Shown here in pieces: positions 47,270 through 57,977 of a DNA stretch of 64,000 nucleotides (positions within the stretch are counted from its first letter, which is position 1; each line of letters begins with the position of its first letter). The notes beneath the pieces are model-generated. The model had not been told where the DNA came from and searched no databases. It saw nothing but the letters and a program-made list of their open reading frames with translations. This DNA is from Streptococcus sp. S1. GTDB taxonomy: Bacteria; Bacillota; Bacilli; Lactobacillales; Streptococcaceae. The stretch covers positions 1,081,001-1,145,000 of the forward strand of contig NZ_CP139418.1 of the NCBI RefSeq assembly GCF_034137685.1, given 5' to 3'. The position numbers and the translations under genes were made by a program.

Positions 47270-50200
47270 ATGAAATTACTCTATACGGATGTTCGGACCC
47301 CCTTGACCCAGGTCCTGACACAAGAAGCCGTAGGGTTAGTAGAACAGGGCAAGCGTGTGTTTTACATTGCGCCCAACTCTCTTTCCTTTGAAAAAGAAGC
47401 CAAGGTTTTGTCCTATTTAGAAGGTCAGGCTTCTTTTGCCATTACCGTCACGCGCTTTGCCCAAATGGCCCGTTATTTCATCCTGAACCAGGTCTTTGAG
47501 GAGCAACCCTTGGATGATATCGGTCTCGGCATGCTATTTTTTAAAGCTCTGTCCCAGATGAAGGAGCAGGATCTTAAAGTTTACGGGGCCCTGCGCAAGG
47601 ATCCTCAGTTTATCCATCAACTGGTCCAGCTCTATCATGAATTGCAGACAGCCCAGATGGATTTTACCGATTTGGAGTTGCTCGAGGAAGCTGAAAAAAG
47701 AGAGGACCTCTTGGCGATTTTTGAAGCGGTCTCTGAGATGCTGGTCAAGCATCAGTATGAATCCCAGTCCAAGATGGCCTTTTTCCTCAATCAGGTCGAA
47801 GAAGGGCAGCTGGAAGAGCAATTACAGAATGTGGCGATCGTCGTCGATGGCTTCACGCGTTTTTCTGCAGAAGAAGAGGCTTTGATTGGTCTCCTTCACC
47901 GAAAAGGAGTGGAGATTGTCATCGGAGTCTATGCCAGTGAAAAAGCCTACCGGGCAAGCTTTAGAGAGGGAAATCTTTACCAAGCCAGTGTTGACTTTCT
48001 CCTCCAGCTGGCAAAGACTTTCCAAGTTCAGCCTCAGTATTGTGGGCAAGCGATCGAAGATTCCTTTAGTCGCATGACGCGTATGTTAGAAGCGCGCTAC
48101 GATTTTTCACAAGTGGAAAATGAGCTGGAGGACCAAGATCGAACCGCTGTCCAACTCTGGCAAACCAATACGCAAAAAGAAGAGTTGGAATTTGTTGCCA
48201 AATCCATCCGTCAGCGTCTTCATGATGGGGCCCGCTATCGGGATATTCGGGTCTTGTTAGGCGATGTGGAAGCTTATCAACTGCAACTCAAGACCATTTT
48301 TGACCAGTATCAGATTCCCTTTTACTTGGGACGAAGTGAGGCCATGGTCCACCATCCCTTGATTCAGGTCATTGAATCGCTAGGGCGGATCAAGCAGTTC
48401 AATTACCAGACAGAAGACGTCATCAATCTGTTAAAAACGGGTCTGTATAGTGATCTGACGCAAGCAGAAGTCGATGCTTTTGAGCAATACCTTCGCTTTG
48501 CGGAAGTAAAGGGTGCTACAAAATTTCACAAGCCTTTTACTAGCAATCGTCAGGGCAAGTTCAATCTAGAGGAGCTCAATGCCCTCCGGGAACGCGTCGT
48601 AGAACCTTTAGCTCCTTTCTTTTCACAGCGCAAACAAAAGGTGAACCGTCTCTTAACGGCCTTTACAGAGTTTCTGCAAGAGGCTCAGCTTTCTCAGAAT
48701 CTACAAGCTTTGATCAAGGATCTAGCTTTGGAAGAGCAGGAGCGCTATGACCAGGTCTGGAAGACCTTCCTCCACGTCTTAGAAGAATTGAGTCTGGTTT
48801 TTGAGGACCAAGAACTGACAGTGGATGACTTTTCAGCTCTTGTCTTATCCGGCATGCAATTGTCACAATACCGGACAGTTCCTGCTACAGTCGATGTAGT
48901 GACCGTTCAGTCCTATGACTTGATTGAACCCTTGACAGCCCCTTATGTCTACGCGATCGGGCTGACCCAGGAACGTTTTCCAAAGATCGCGCAGAACACC
49001 TCGCTTCTCAGTGAAGAAGAACGACAACAGCTCAATGAGGCCACCCAAGAAGGAGCAGAGCTCCAGGTGGTGACCAGCGAAAATCTTAAGAAAAATCGCT
49101 TTGTGGCGGTTTCGCTACTCAATGCAGCGACCGAACAACTGGTCCTATCGGCCCCTAGCTTGGTCAATGAAACGGAAGATAGTGTCTCTCCTTACCTTCT
49201 AGAATTGGCCAAGGAGCCTATTGCCATCGAGTGGACGACCAAACAAGCGCAAGCTTCGAGTGATGACATCGGGACCTACCGAGCCCTCTTAGCGCGCGTG
49301 ATCGAACTCCATCAAGAGGAGATCACGAGTGAGCTGTCTGCTGAAGAAGCCAGCTTTTGGGGTGTGGCCGTGCGGGTCTTGCGAAAGAAATTGCAAGCGG
49401 AAGGCATTCAGATTCCTCAGATTTCAACGGAATTGAAGAGTCGCCAGCTCCAGTCGGATACGCTTCAAGCGCTCTACCCAGAGGGCAAAGCCTTGACCTT
49501 ATCTGCTTCTGCCTTGAATGAATACTACAAGCACCAGTATGCTTTTTATCTGCGCTATGTCTTGGGCTTACAGGAGGATGAGACGATCCGGCCAGACGCC
49601 CGCAGTCATGGGAATTTCTTGCATCGGATCTTTGAAAGGGTCTTAAAAGATAGCTCCGATCAAGCTTTTGATCAGCGCTTAAGCGAGGCGATTCGAGAAA
49701 CCAGCCAAGAAGCAGAGTTCCAGCAATTGTATGGAGAAAATGGAGAGACCGAGTTTATTCGCAACTTGCTTCTTGATACCGCTAAAACAACGGGGCGTGT
49801 CCTCGCCCAGCAAAATGGCATCGAGACCATTGGTGAGGAGACCCTCTTTGGTGGAAGCACCCACACCTCTTATCCATTGTCCGATGGCAGGCTCTTACAG
49901 CTACGAGGCAAGGTGGACCGTATTGATCAATTGAGGGATCGGGGAGCCCTCGGAGTCGTGGACTACAAGTCCAGTCTGACGCAGTTCCACTATGACAAGT
50001 TCTTTAATGGACTAAATTCTCAATTGCCGACCTATCTTTCTGCGATTCAGGATTTGAAGGAGTACCAAGAAGAGCAAGGGATATTCGGAGCCATGTATTT
50101 GGAAATGGGAGATCCTGTAGTGGATCTGAAAAAGACCAAGACAGTAGAGGATGCCATCAATCAAACCATGAAAAGTCAACAGTATAAGGGGCTCTTTATG

Positions 50201-50536
50201 GAAGATCAGGCGCCTTATCTGGGCGAGGCCTATGATAAAAACAAGGCCATGATGCTGAGTAAGGAAGAACTGGACTTGCTCCTCTTGTACAACGCTTATC
50301 TTTATAAAACAGCAGCAGAAGGGATTCTCAAGGGGCAATTTGCCATCAATCCCTATAGTGAAAATGGGCGCAATATCGCACCATTCGTGGAGCAGTTTAA
50401 ATCCATCACGGGATTTGAAGCGGATCGTCACCTAGGTCAGGCGCGGTTCTTGACCAAACTAGACCAAAAAGGAATACGCGGTGAAAAGGTGAAAGCCGCT
50501 TGGATAGAGAAGATGAAGGAGGTCTTGAACAAATGA
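47270..50536 (+). CDS. rexB: ATP-dependent exonuclease subunit RexB (AddB-type)
   Basis: The 1088-residue protein opens with [19 protein letters not shown] and an altered helicase-like N-terminus ([15 protein letters not shown]), and its C-terminus holds a RecB-type nuclease with LGVVDYKSS (catalytic DxK) near residue 900. It lacks the four-Cys Fe-S cluster of B. subtilis AddB, as known for the RexB branch. With RexA it forms the Chi-regulated double-strand break resection machine of lactic cocci. Stop and rexA start overlap (ATGA). Confidence 0.95.
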   Translation: MKLLYTDVRTPLTQVLTQEAVGLVEQGKRVFYIAPNSLSFEKEAKVLSYLEGQASFAITVTRFAQMARYFILNQVFEEQPLDDIGLGMLFFKALSQMKEQDLKVYGALRKDPQFIHQLVQLYHELQTAQMDFTDLELLEEAEKREDLLAIFEAVSEMLVKHQYESQSKMAFFLNQVEEGQLEEQLQNVAIVVDGFTRFSAEEEALIGLLHRKGVEIVIGVYASEKAYRASFREGNLYQASVDFLLQLAKTFQVQPQYCGQAIEDSFSRMTRMLEARYDFSQVENELEDQDRTAVQLWQTNTQKEELEFVAKSIRQRLHDGARYRDIRVLLGDVEAYQLQLKTIFDQYQIPFYLGRSEAMVHHPLIQVIESLGRIKQFNYQTEDVINLLKTGLYSDLTQAEVDAFEQYLRFAEVKGATKFHKPFTSNRQGKFNLEELNALRERVVEPLAPFFSQRKQKVNRLLTAFTEFLQEAQLSQNLQALIKDLALEEQERYDQVWKTFLHVLEELSLVFEDQELTVDDFSALVLSGMQLSQYRTVPATVDVVTVQSYDLIEPLTAPYVYAIGLTQERFPKIAQNTSLLSEEERQQLNEATQEGAELQVVTSENLKKNRFVAVSLLNAATEQLVLSAPSLVNETEDSVSPYLLELAKEPIAIEWTTKQAQASSDDIGTYRALLARVIELHQEEITSELSAEEASFWGVAVRVLRKKLQAEGIQIPQISTELKSRQLQSDTLQALYPEGKALTLSASALNEYYKHQYAFYLRYVLGLQEDETIRPDARSHGNFLHRIFERVLKDSSDQAFDQRLSEAIRETSQEAEFQQLYGENGETEFIRNLLLDTAKTTGRVLAQQNGIETIGEETLFGGSTHTSYPLSDGRLLQLRGKVDRIDQLRDRGALGVVDYKSSLTQFHYDKFFNGLNSQLPTYLSAIQDLKEYQEEQGIFGAMYLEMGDPVVDLKKTKTVEDAINQTMKSQQYKGLFMEDQAPYLGEAYDKNKAMMLSKEELDLLLLYNAYLYKTAAEGILKGQFAINPYSENGRNIAPFVEQFKSITGFEADRHLGQARFLTKLDQKGIRGEKVKAAWIEKMKEVLNK

Positions 50537-53500
50537 TCAAACAAGCATTTTTGACAAGAGAAGAAATCAAGGCCCTTCAGGCCCAAGAGGCAGCTTCTAC
50601 CAAAGAGCAAAAGCGGACACCAGAACAGATCGATGCCATCTATAGTTCGGGGACCAATATCCTGGTGTCAGCCTCTGCTGGATCAGGAAAGACCTTTGTC
50701 ATGGTGCAGCGGATACTGGATCAGATCCAGCGTGGCATCTCGATTAAGGAGCTCTTTATCTCGACCTTTACGGTCAAGGCAGCAGGGGAACTCAAGGATC
50801 GTTTGGAAAGTGAACTTGGAAAAGCCCTGCAAGCGAGCGATGACCCAGAGCTCAAGCAACACCTGGCCCGTCAAATCGCAAATGTCGCCACCAGCGATAT
50901 TGGAACCATGGACTCTTTTACCCAAAAGGTCCTAACGCGCTATGGCTATTTGCTTGGGTTGGCGCCTCAGTTTCGCATTTTACAAAACGCCAGTGATCAA
51001 CGCCTCTTACAAAATGAAGTTTTTCAAGCTGTTTTTGACCGCTATTACCAGGGGGAAAACCAAGAAGCCTTTGTGCAGATGGTCAAGAATTTCACGGGAC
51101 AGCGCAAAAATTTGACCTTGTTTAAAGAACAGGTCTACCAGATCTATGACTTTCTTCAGTCGACCAGTGATCCGGAAAAATGGCTGGAGGAGCATTTCCT
51201 AAAAGGCTATGAGGAGACCGATTTTGACCAAGTTGAAGGCGATCTGATGGAGAGCATCCAGCAGGCCCTTTATGAGGCAGAAAGCTTTTTTGCCTTTCAT
51301 CTGTCCAATGAGGGCCAAGCATTTGGCAAGGCCAAATATTTGGAAGCTGTAGAAGAGGTGCTCGATCAAATTGGAAGCCTGACAGGTCGCACCAATAAAG
51401 AACAACTGACCTCTGTCCTAAAGGCGGTCGTGGCGATTAGTCGGGCTTCAAATGGGGGAGCTTTGACCAATAGAGCCCGGAAGGAAGAGCTAAAAGACCT
51501 AGTCACAGCCTATAACCAGGATAAAACCATTCATATCAATCGCCTCAGAGACTTGGAAAATCAGCTCTATCAGCTGGAATTTCAACAAACCTTCCACCAA
51601 GAAGAAGGCCCCATGCTCTCCTTGCTACGGGACTTTATCAGAGACTTTTCTCACGCTTATCTGGAACGAAAAATCCAAGAAAAAGCTTATGAATTTGGGG
51701 ATATCAGTCATTTTGCGATTCAAATTTTAGAGCAATTCCCAGAGGTGAGACAAGCCTATCAAGAGCGCTATCATGAGGTTATGGTCGATGAGTACCAGGA
51801 TACCAACCATACCCAAGAACGGATGTTGGACTTGTTGTCAAATGGCCACAATCGCTTCATGGTGGGGGATATCAAGCAATCCATTTACCGCTTCCGTCAG
51901 GCGGATCCACAGATTTTCAATGATAAATTTAAGGCTTATCAAGAAGAAGGGGCGAAAGGACGGTTGATCCTCCTCAAGGAAAACTTCCGGAGTCATGTGG
52001 AGGTATTGGACGCGACCAATGATGTCTTTCGCCATTTGATGGACGAAGAGGTAGGAGAGATTGACTACAATCAAACCCACTATCTAGTTGCAGGAAGCGA
52101 CAAGCAGCGGATGGCCTTGCCACAACATCGGGCTGAATTTTTGCTCTATGATGGTAGCCAAGACCAGGAAGAAAAGGCCGAAGACGAGGAAGTTGCTTCT
52201 GGACTCGAGACGGTTTCCAAGGGAGAAATTCTCCTGGTCATCAAAGAAATTTTACGTCTCCATCGGGTAGAAAAAGTGCCCTTTAAAGAGATCACCCTCT
52301 TAACGGCGTCTCGAACGCGAAATGATGCGATTCTGGAAGCTTTTGACCAGTACCATATTCCGATTGTGGCAGATAGCGGACAGGCGCATTATCTTGAGTC
52401 ACTGGAAGTGATGGTCATGTTGGATACCTTGCGGACCATTAACAATCCCTTGCATGATTATCCCTTGGTTGCTCTCATGAAATCACCCATGTTTGACTTT
52501 GATGAAGATGAATTGGCACGGATTTCCTTGCAGACCCTTCCAGAGCAAAAGCAAGTGGCCTTCTACCACAAGGTCCAGTTAGCCCTTGAAAAGACTGCAG
52601 AGCATGCAAATCTGATTGATGCCAAGCTCCTTGCTAAAATCGAGAACTTCCTCAAGGTTTTATCTACTTGGCGCGCTGCTGCCAAGACCCATTCGCTCTA
52701 TGATTTGCTGTGGAAAATCTATGAGGATCGCTATTACTATGACTATGTCGGCGCCCTTCCAAATGGGGCCCAGCGTCAGGCCAATCTCTACGCTTTGACG
52801 CTTCGGGCCAATGATTATGAAAAAGCCAGCTTTAAGGGCTTGTCGCGCTTCATTGCCATGATCGACAAGGTGATCGAAAATGAACACGATTTGGCCAGCG
52901 TCCCTCTTGCAGCACCAAAAGATGCCGTCCAGCTCATGACCGTCCATAAGAGTAAGGGGCTGGAATTCAAGTATGTCTTTATCCTCAATATGGACAAGGC
53001 CTTTAACCGTAAGGATCAATCAGGGCCAATCATTCTCAGTCGCCAAAAAGGGATTGGCTTTAAATATGTTGCGAACCTGCCGGTTGAGACAGAGAATCCT
53101 GCTGCTCCAGAAACCATTCGCCTGCAGATCGAAACGCCTTGCTACCAACGCAATGTGGAAGAAACAAAATTGGCCACGATTTCTGAGCAGATGCGTCTTC
53201 TATATGTTGCGATGACGAGGGCTGAGCTCAAGCTCTATCTAGTCGGAAAAGGCCGTGAGGACAAACTGCGCGATACTGATTGGGGGACCAGTCGCAATGG
53301 CAAGCTAGATCCAGAAAAACGAAAAGAATGGACCTCTTATCAGGACTGGCTCTTTGCTATTCAAGATGTGTTTACCAAGAATACCCTGGCCTATGACACG
53401 CGTTTTGTGACAGATGAAGACCTGACACCAGACCAGTTGGAGCCACTAGAGAAGGAGAAGGATTCCAGCCTTGATCAGCTCAAGGATATCCGTCAGTCAG

Positions 53501-54198
53501 AGGATATTCGTCGGGCCTTGGATATCTTGGAAAATGTTGATCGGCTCAATCAGTTCTATGCTCCGGCCATTCATTTGCCAAGTGTCCGTACTCCTAGTCA
53601 GATCAAGAAATTCTACGAGCCGGTCATGGATGCCAATGGCGTCCAGATCATGGATGCAAAGAGTGTGACGCCTGACTTTGAGCTGCCAACTTTTGGTCAA
53701 GAAAAAGCCGTGACAGGAGCCCAGGTCGGTAGTGCTGTCCATGAACTCATGCAGCGCGTGCCTCTTGAAGAAGAAATCACGCTAGATACACTGCGTCAAG
53801 CCTTGGAGCAAGTTCAAGCAGAGCCAGCGGTCAAAGCCCGTATCAAGCTAGAGGCCATCCTTGCTTTCTATGAGACGCCTTTGGGGACCTTGCTTCAAAA
53901 AGAAGCCTCTCGAGTCCGTCGCGAAGCTCCCTTTGCCATGCTGAAGAAAGATCCAGCTAGTGGTGAGGACTTCGTCGTGCGGGGGATCTTGGATGGTTAC
54001 GTGGTGCTAGAAGACCGGATCCTGCTTTTTGATTACAAGACGGATCACTACAAGGTCCCTAGTCAATTGGTCGAACGCTACCGGGATCAGCTCGATCTCT
54101 ATGCAGAAGCTCTTCGTCGTTCTTATGGACAAGAGCAAGTAGAAAAATACCTGGTGCTTCTAGGTGGCCCCCATCTAGAAGTGGTGAAAGTGGAGTAA
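50533..54198 (+). CDS. rexA: ATP-dependent helicase/nuclease subunit RexA (AddA-type)
   Basis: The 1221-residue UvrD-like helicase has Walker [10 protein letters not shown] near residue 50, VDEYQDTN (Walker B), [25 protein letters not shown] and LLYVAMTRA, followed by a C-terminal RecB nuclease with ILLFDYKTD near 1170. It unwinds and cuts DNA ends to load RecA. ATG 50533 overlaps the rexB stop and is preferred to the ORF start at 50500. The DUF4298 gene follows after 3 bases. Confidence 0.96.
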   Translation: MIKQAFLTREEIKALQAQEAASTKEQKRTPEQIDAIYSSGTNILVSASAGSGKTFVMVQRILDQIQRGISIKELFISTFTVKAAGELKDRLESELGKALQASDDPELKQHLARQIANVATSDIGTMDSFTQKVLTRYGYLLGLAPQFRILQNASDQRLLQNEVFQAVFDRYYQGENQEAFVQMVKNFTGQRKNLTLFKEQVYQIYDFLQSTSDPEKWLEEHFLKGYEETDFDQVEGDLMESIQQALYEAESFFAFHLSNEGQAFGKAKYLEAVEEVLDQIGSLTGRTNKEQLTSVLKAVVAISRASNGGALTNRARKEELKDLVTAYNQDKTIHINRLRDLENQLYQLEFQQTFHQEEGPMLSLLRDFIRDFSHAYLERKIQEKAYEFGDISHFAIQILEQFPEVRQAYQERYHEVMVDEYQDTNHTQERMLDLLSNGHNRFMVGDIKQSIYRFRQADPQIFNDKFKAYQEEGAKGRLILLKENFRSHVEVLDATNDVFRHLMDEEVGEIDYNQTHYLVAGSDKQRMALPQHRAEFLLYDGSQDQEEKAEDEEVASGLETVSKGEILLVIKEILRLHRVEKVPFKEITLLTASRTRNDAILEAFDQYHIPIVADSGQAHYLESLEVMVMLDTLRTINNPLHDYPLVALMKSPMFDFDEDELARISLQTLPEQKQVAFYHKVQLALEKTAEHANLIDAKLLAKIENFLKVLSTWRAAAKTHSLYDLLWKIYEDRYYYDYVGALPNGAQRQANLYALTLRANDYEKASFKGLSRFIAMIDKVIENEHDLASVPLAAPKDAVQLMTVHKSKGLEFKYVFILNMDKAFNRKDQSGPIILSRQKGIGFKYVANLPVETENPAAPETIRLQIETPCYQRNVEETKLATISEQMRLLYVAMTRAELKLYLVGKGREDKLRDTDWGTSRNGKLDPEKRKEWTSYQDWLFAIQDVFTKNTLAYDTRFVTDEDLTPDQLEPLEKEKDSSLDQLKDIRQSEDIRRALDILENVDRLNQFYAPAIHLPSVRTPSQIKKFYEPVMDANGVQIMDAKSVTPDFELPTFGQEKAVTGAQVGSAVHELMQRVPLEEEITLDTLRQALEQVQAEPAVKARIKLEAILAFYETPLGTLLQKEASRVRREAPFAMLKKDPASGEDFVVRGILDGYVVLEDRILLFDYKTDHYKVPSQLVERYRDQLDLYAEALRRSYGQEQVEKYLVLLGGPHLEVVKVE

Positions 54199-54201
54199 AT
54201 C

Positions 54202-54519
54202 ATGGCAATTGCACAGGAAAACATCGAACGGATCCAAAGAATGGAAGGTTATTTGAATGACTATGCCAAGACTTTGGAAGAAACCAAAAAAGCAGTGGAA
54301 CAGCTAAAAGAGCATCAAGAAAGCTATATCCAACTGCGCGATTATTATAGTAGTCAGACCTATTTTGATGACTTGGACCTGTCCAATCAAGCTGACTTTC
54401 CAGCAGATCTTCCTTGTGGTGTCTTGTCCGAAGATGCTGTCTATGATTTGTTAGACGAGCATTTTCAGATGGGAGTGGAACTCTTGGAGATCGCAACGAA
54501 GATGATCAAAGAACGGTGA
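54202..54519 (+). CDS. DUF4298 family protein
   Basis: A 105-residue acidic protein with an N-terminal coiled coil (IERIQRMEGYLNDYAKTLEETKKAVEQL) and a conserved middle (YYSSQTYFDDLDL, LPCGVLSEDAVYDLL), fitting DUF4298. Function unknown. It follows rexA by 3 bases, as in other streptococci, so it is in the rexBA operon. Repeat A begins 20 bases after its stop. Confidence 0.85.
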   Translation: MAIAQENIERIQRMEGYLNDYAKTLEETKKAVEQLKEHQESYIQLRDYYSSQTYFDDLDLSNQADFPADLPCGVLSEDAVYDLLDEHFQMGVELLEIATKMIKER

Positions 54520-54539
54520 AATCATTATTTATATTTTAT

Positions 54540-54720
54540 CTTTCCTTAGGTGACGGCGGACGCTAGCGAACTTCTACGAAGTTCCATAGCTAATTATTGA
54601 GCCCCTTTGCTCTTGAAATTCTTAGCTCAGGCTAAAACAGTTCCCCGAACTGTTTTACTCTCAATAATTCCGAGTACCTGAAACAGATTCTGTTTCAGGT
54701 ACTTTTGTCACTGCGGAAAG
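54540..54720. repeat. Repeat family A, copy 3
   Basis: 181 bases from CTTTCCTTAGGTGA to TCACTGCGGAAAG. Hairpins: GAACTTC/GAAGTTC, GAGC/GCTC, AAAACAGTTC/GAACTGTTTT and AGTACCTGAAAC/GTTTCAGGTACT. The last two differ from copies 1 and 2 by paired changes. It fills most of the gap between DUF4298 and the adhesin gene. Confidence 0.88.
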
Positions 54721-54790
54721 AAAAATATAGTTAAATAATAGCATAGAAAACAGAAATATAGTTTTGAGGAGCAGTTTTATATGTTAAGCG

Positions 54791-54819
54791 TTTACAATTA
54801 TAACTATATAGTGTAGAAT
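54791..54819 (+). promoter_or_regulatory. Promoter of the LPNTG adhesin gene
   Basis: TTTACA 54791-54796, exact 17-base spacer, TAGAAT 54814-54819; GGGAGG lies before ATG 54865. Confidence 0.7.
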
Positions 54820-54864
54820 ATAGTTATTAAAAACACTACTTGTAGTATTATTTGGGAGGTTCTT

Positions 54865-56799
54865 ATGAACAGAAAAGTTAAAAAGGTTTTAGGGTATGGA
54901 CTAGTGAGCTTAATGCTATGTGGTCCAGTGTTGGCCAGTACGGTTGGCGCAGAAGAATCTGGATCTATTCAAACCACAACTCAATTTAAAAATCATAAAG
55001 ATGGTAGCCAGTCAATTGTTGGTAAGACAACGCCAAATACTAGATTAAGAATTGGTTATGATGGTACGGTAGAGACTGTATCCGATGGAGAAGGAAATTA
55101 TGAATTGAAGATCCCAAGTGGGAGTGCTTTTAAGAATTATGATAGGTTTACAATTTATAAAATTAATTCTGATGGAAACTCAAGTTATGATACGGATGGT
55201 TTTGCAGATACTGAAGCTCCAAGTATTCCAGATTTTCATCTTATTGCAGGAGATAAAGTTATCAATGGAGAAGCAAATTACAATGATAGAGATGGAAATG
55301 CAACATTTAAAATAATTTTACCAAATGGAGATACTAAGGAGACTTCTACTGATTCTGAAGGAAGATGGGAATTCGAATTACCTGATGTCGGTCCAGGTGA
55401 AAAAATTAAAATTATTTCAAGTGACAAAGCTGGTAATACTTTAGAAAAAGAAATTGAAGTTTCTGAAGTTAAATCTCCAGAGGTGAATAAATCAATTCAG
55501 TATAGTCCTAATTATCAAACTTTATCAGGATATACCTATCCAAATTCTACAGTATATGTATTGTTACCAGATGGTACTAAATTATCTGCTGAAACAGGAG
55601 AAAATAGTTATTATTCAATAAATATTCCTGAGGAACACTATTTTTATAAAGGTGAAGGAAAAGCAGAAGTTTGGGTTTCTAAAAACAACAAATTTGAATC
55701 AAATAAAGTAGAAGTTGAAGGCTTTTCTGATGATGAGTCTAATTCAAATAGTAGTGTAAAGGAATTATATGGTACTTTATATGTAAGGAGTGATAAAAGC
55801 CAACAATTTATGGGTTACCTAGGTACTTTTCTAAAAAATGTGTATTCCTTACTTGAACTTCCTGATGGATTTGTAATAGAAGGTAGGACAGACGATATTG
55901 GATGGATAAAATTTAATATCCCTGCAGAACATGCATTAAAGAATGGTGAAAAAGGTATTGTTACTTTTAAATCTCCAGAAGGAGTATTTAAAAACGAATT
56001 TACTGCTTATATTGTTCCACCAAAAGTTGGAGAGATAAATAATGTCATAGAAGGAAACAATACAATTGGAGGATTAGTTAATCATCATATAACGGATGAA
56101 AATGCACTAAATGAAAAATCAAAAGTTTTAATCATTCATGTAATACTTCCTAATGGGACAGAACGTTTAGTTGAGCCTGATAGTAAAGGAAATTGGATTT
56201 TATCAACCCAAGTATTAAAAAAAGGAGATGTCTTTAAAGTATTCACAGAAGATACAGTAGGTAATTTATCAGACACCTATATCATTAAAGTTGGAGAGAC
56301 ACCATCAGTGGTGAAACCAGAAAGTAATAATAAGGAAGAAGAAAAGGTAAATAACGAAAAAGATACAAATAATGAAACTAAGAAGAAAAGTGAAAGTAAA
56401 GAAAAAGGAAAAACGGAAGTTAAACCTACTGGGGAAAAAGTGACATCAAGTTCTCAGACTAGTCAAAAAGAAACAAGTAAAGAGACTGATTTGAAAGTAA
56501 CAGATAGTACATCCAGTGATAAAACTTTAAAGTCAAACTCTAATGTTTCAAAAGATAAGCAGACTACTTCTAATAGTGATCGTAAAGAAAGCAATGGGAC
56601 AGTAGTAGGTGAGAAATCTAAAACTGGATATTCTAATAATAAGAATTCAGGCTTAACTTCTTCTGTTCAGAAAGTCCAAGGTAAGCAAAACAAGTCATTA
56701 CCAAATACTGGTACAGTAAATCATTTATTTGCTATGATTTCAGGACTTGTTTCATTTATAGTTGGATCAGTCATTTTTAGGCTGAAAAGAAGCAACTAA
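54865..56799 (+). CDS. LPNTG-anchored surface protein with Ig-like repeats
   Basis: The 644-residue protein has a signal peptide (cleavage near residue 30, TVGA-EE), four to five bacterial Ig-like units between residues 33 and 475 (each with a core like VLLPDGTKLSAETGENSYYSINIP), a Ser/Thr/Lys/Glu-rich stalk (about 480-605), and a sorting signal LPNTG at 612-616 with hydrophobic tail and RLKRSN. Sortase A should link it to peptidoglycan. Its codons are much richer in A and T than those of its neighbours and repeat A lies just upstream, which suggests gain by transfer. Ligand is unknown. Confidence 0.92.
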   Translation: MNRKVKKVLGYGLVSLMLCGPVLASTVGAEESGSIQTTTQFKNHKDGSQSIVGKTTPNTRLRIGYDGTVETVSDGEGNYELKIPSGSAFKNYDRFTIYKINSDGNSSYDTDGFADTEAPSIPDFHLIAGDKVINGEANYNDRDGNATFKIILPNGDTKETSTDSEGRWEFELPDVGPGEKIKIISSDKAGNTLEKEIEVSEVKSPEVNKSIQYSPNYQTLSGYTYPNSTVYVLLPDGTKLSAETGENSYYSINIPEEHYFYKGEGKAEVWVSKNNKFESNKVEVEGFSDDESNSNSSVKELYGTLYVRSDKSQQFMGYLGTFLKNVYSLLELPDGFVIEGRTDDIGWIKFNIPAEHALKNGEKGIVTFKSPEGVFKNEFTAYIVPPKVGEINNVIEGNNTIGGLVNHHITDENALNEKSKVLIIHVILPNGTERLVEPDSKGNWILSTQVLKKGDVFKVFTEDTVGNLSDTYIIKVGETPSVVKPESNNKEEEKVNNEKDTNNETKKKSESKEKGKTEVKPTGEKVTSSSQTSQKETSKETDLKVTDSTSSDKTLKSNSNVSKDKQTTSNSDRKESNGTVVGEKSKTGYSNNKNSGLTSSVQKVQGKQNKSLPNTGTVNHLFAMISGLVSFIVGSVIFRLKRSN

Positions 56800-56810
56800 C
56801 AAACACAAAA

Positions 56811-56837
56811 AAAAGCTCCGGTTTCCCGGAGCTTTTT
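56811..56837. terminator. Bidirectional terminator between the adhesin and DUF3042 genes
   Basis: AAAAGCTCCGG 56811-56821 pairs with CCGGAGCTTTT 56826-56836, loop TTTC. Confidence 0.93.
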
Positions 56838-56843
56838 GAATGA

Positions 56844-57014
56844 TTAGTGTGAGACACGGCGACGTGCTGCTTTTTTGCGGTTTTCTTCGATGAAAGCTGC
56901 TTTTTGTTCTTCTGGTTCGATTACTTTTTTCTTGAATGTGTAAACTGCACCTGCGACAGCAGCAACTGTACCAGCAACACCAGTAACAAAACCTTTACCA
57001 AATCCTTTAGCCAT
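56844..57014 (-). CDS. DUF3042 family small protein
   Basis: A 56-residue protein: MAKGFGKGFVTGVAGTVAAV, a Gly/Ala-rich membrane-like segment (about residues 8-26), then a basic tail (FKKKVIEPEEQKAAFIEENR, RKKAARRRVSH). This matches DUF3042, a family of small proteins in lactic bacteria of unknown function. The minus-strand AAAGGAGAAA precedes the ATG. It is divergent from miaA and convergent with the adhesin gene. Confidence 0.9.
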   Translation of the reverse strand: MAKGFGKGFVTGVAGTVAAVAGAVYTFKKKVIEPEEQKAAFIEENRKKAARRRVSH

Positions 57015-57048
57015 GAGAATTTCTCCTTTTCTGAACTTTAAATATTTA

Positions 57049-57057
57049 TGTTATAAT
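57049..57057 (+). promoter_or_regulatory. Extended -10 promoter of the miaA operon
   Basis: TGT-TATAAT (TATAAT 57052-57057), about 40 bases before ATG 57098. Confidence 0.7.
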
Positions 57058-57097
57058 ATATGGTAACGAAAAAACGTGAATTTTGCAAGGAAAAACG

Positions 57098-57976
57098 ATG
57101 AAAACCAAGATAATTGTGATTGTGGGACCGACTGCTGTTGGAAAGACAGCTCTTGCGATCGATTTAGCACAAGCTCTCAATGGTGAGATTATCAGTGGCG
57201 ATAGTCAGCAAGTCTATCGCAAGCTGGATATTGGAACAGCCAAGGCGACACCAAAAGAGCAAGCTGCAGCTCCCCATCATTTAATCGATGTACGGGAGGT
57301 GACCGAGTCTTACTCGGCTTTTGATTTTGTAAGAGAAGCCAAGACTGCCATTGAAGATATCACAGCTCGAGGAAAGCTTCCTATCATTGCAGGTGGGACG
57401 GGTCTTTACATCCAAAGTTTGCTCGAAGGTTATCATTTAGGTGGTGAAGTTCCTCATGAAGAGATTCTGGCCTATCGCGCTCAATTGGACTTGTTGTCGG
57501 AGGAAGACTTGTACCAAAGAGTGGCGGAGCAAGGACTTGTGATTCCTCAGCTCAATCGCCGTCGGGCCATGCGGGCTCTTGAAATTGCGCATTTTGGGCA
57601 GGACCTCGCAAACGAAGAGACCGATTATGAACCCTATCTCATCTGTCTAGATGATGAACGGTCCTTGATCTATGATCGCATCAATCGCCGAGTAGATCGC
57701 ATGCTAGAGGAAGGCTTGCTGGATGAAGCCCGTTGGCTCTATGATGACCATCCGGAGGTTCAGGCAGCTAAAGGCATTGGGTACAAGGAACTCTTTCCTT
57801 ACTTTAAGGGAGAGCAGAGCCTTGAGGAAGCCAGTGAGATCCTCAAGCGCAATACGCGGCGGTTTGCCAAACGGCAGTTGACTTGGTTTCGAAATCGAAT
57901 GGAAGTGACCTTTTACGCCATTTCTGCACCTCACTTCAAGGAGCAGGTTCTTGCAGATGTAAAGGAGTTTTTGTAA
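57098..57976 (+). CDS. miaA: tRNA dimethylallyltransferase
   Basis: The 292-residue enzyme adds the isopentenyl group to A37 of tRNAs reading UNN codons. It has Walker A-like [10 protein letters not shown] near residue 9, [39 protein letters not shown] and [16 protein letters not shown] 57098 with GCAAGGAAAA is preferred to TTG 57083. It is the first gene of a run that ends with the GNAT gene at 62655, all with gaps of 10 bases or less or overlaps. Confidence 0.96.
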   Translation: MKTKIIVIVGPTAVGKTALAIDLAQALNGEIISGDSQQVYRKLDIGTAKATPKEQAAAPHHLIDVREVTESYSAFDFVREAKTAIEDITARGKLPIIAGGTGLYIQSLLEGYHLGGEVPHEEILAYRAQLDLLSEEDLYQRVAEQGLVIPQLNRRRAMRALEIAHFGQDLANEETDYEPYLICLDDERSLIYDRINRRVDRMLEEGLLDEARWLYDDHPEVQAAKGIGYKELFPYFKGEQSLEEASEILKRNTRRFAKRQLTWFRNRMEVTFYAISAPHFKEQVLADVKEFL

Positions 57977-57977
57977 C

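Noticed and set aside
24157-54720. Repeat A as pneumococcal BOX or RUP
   Set aside because: Neither the ends nor the internal text fit BOX or RUP as I know them; the identity needs a database search.
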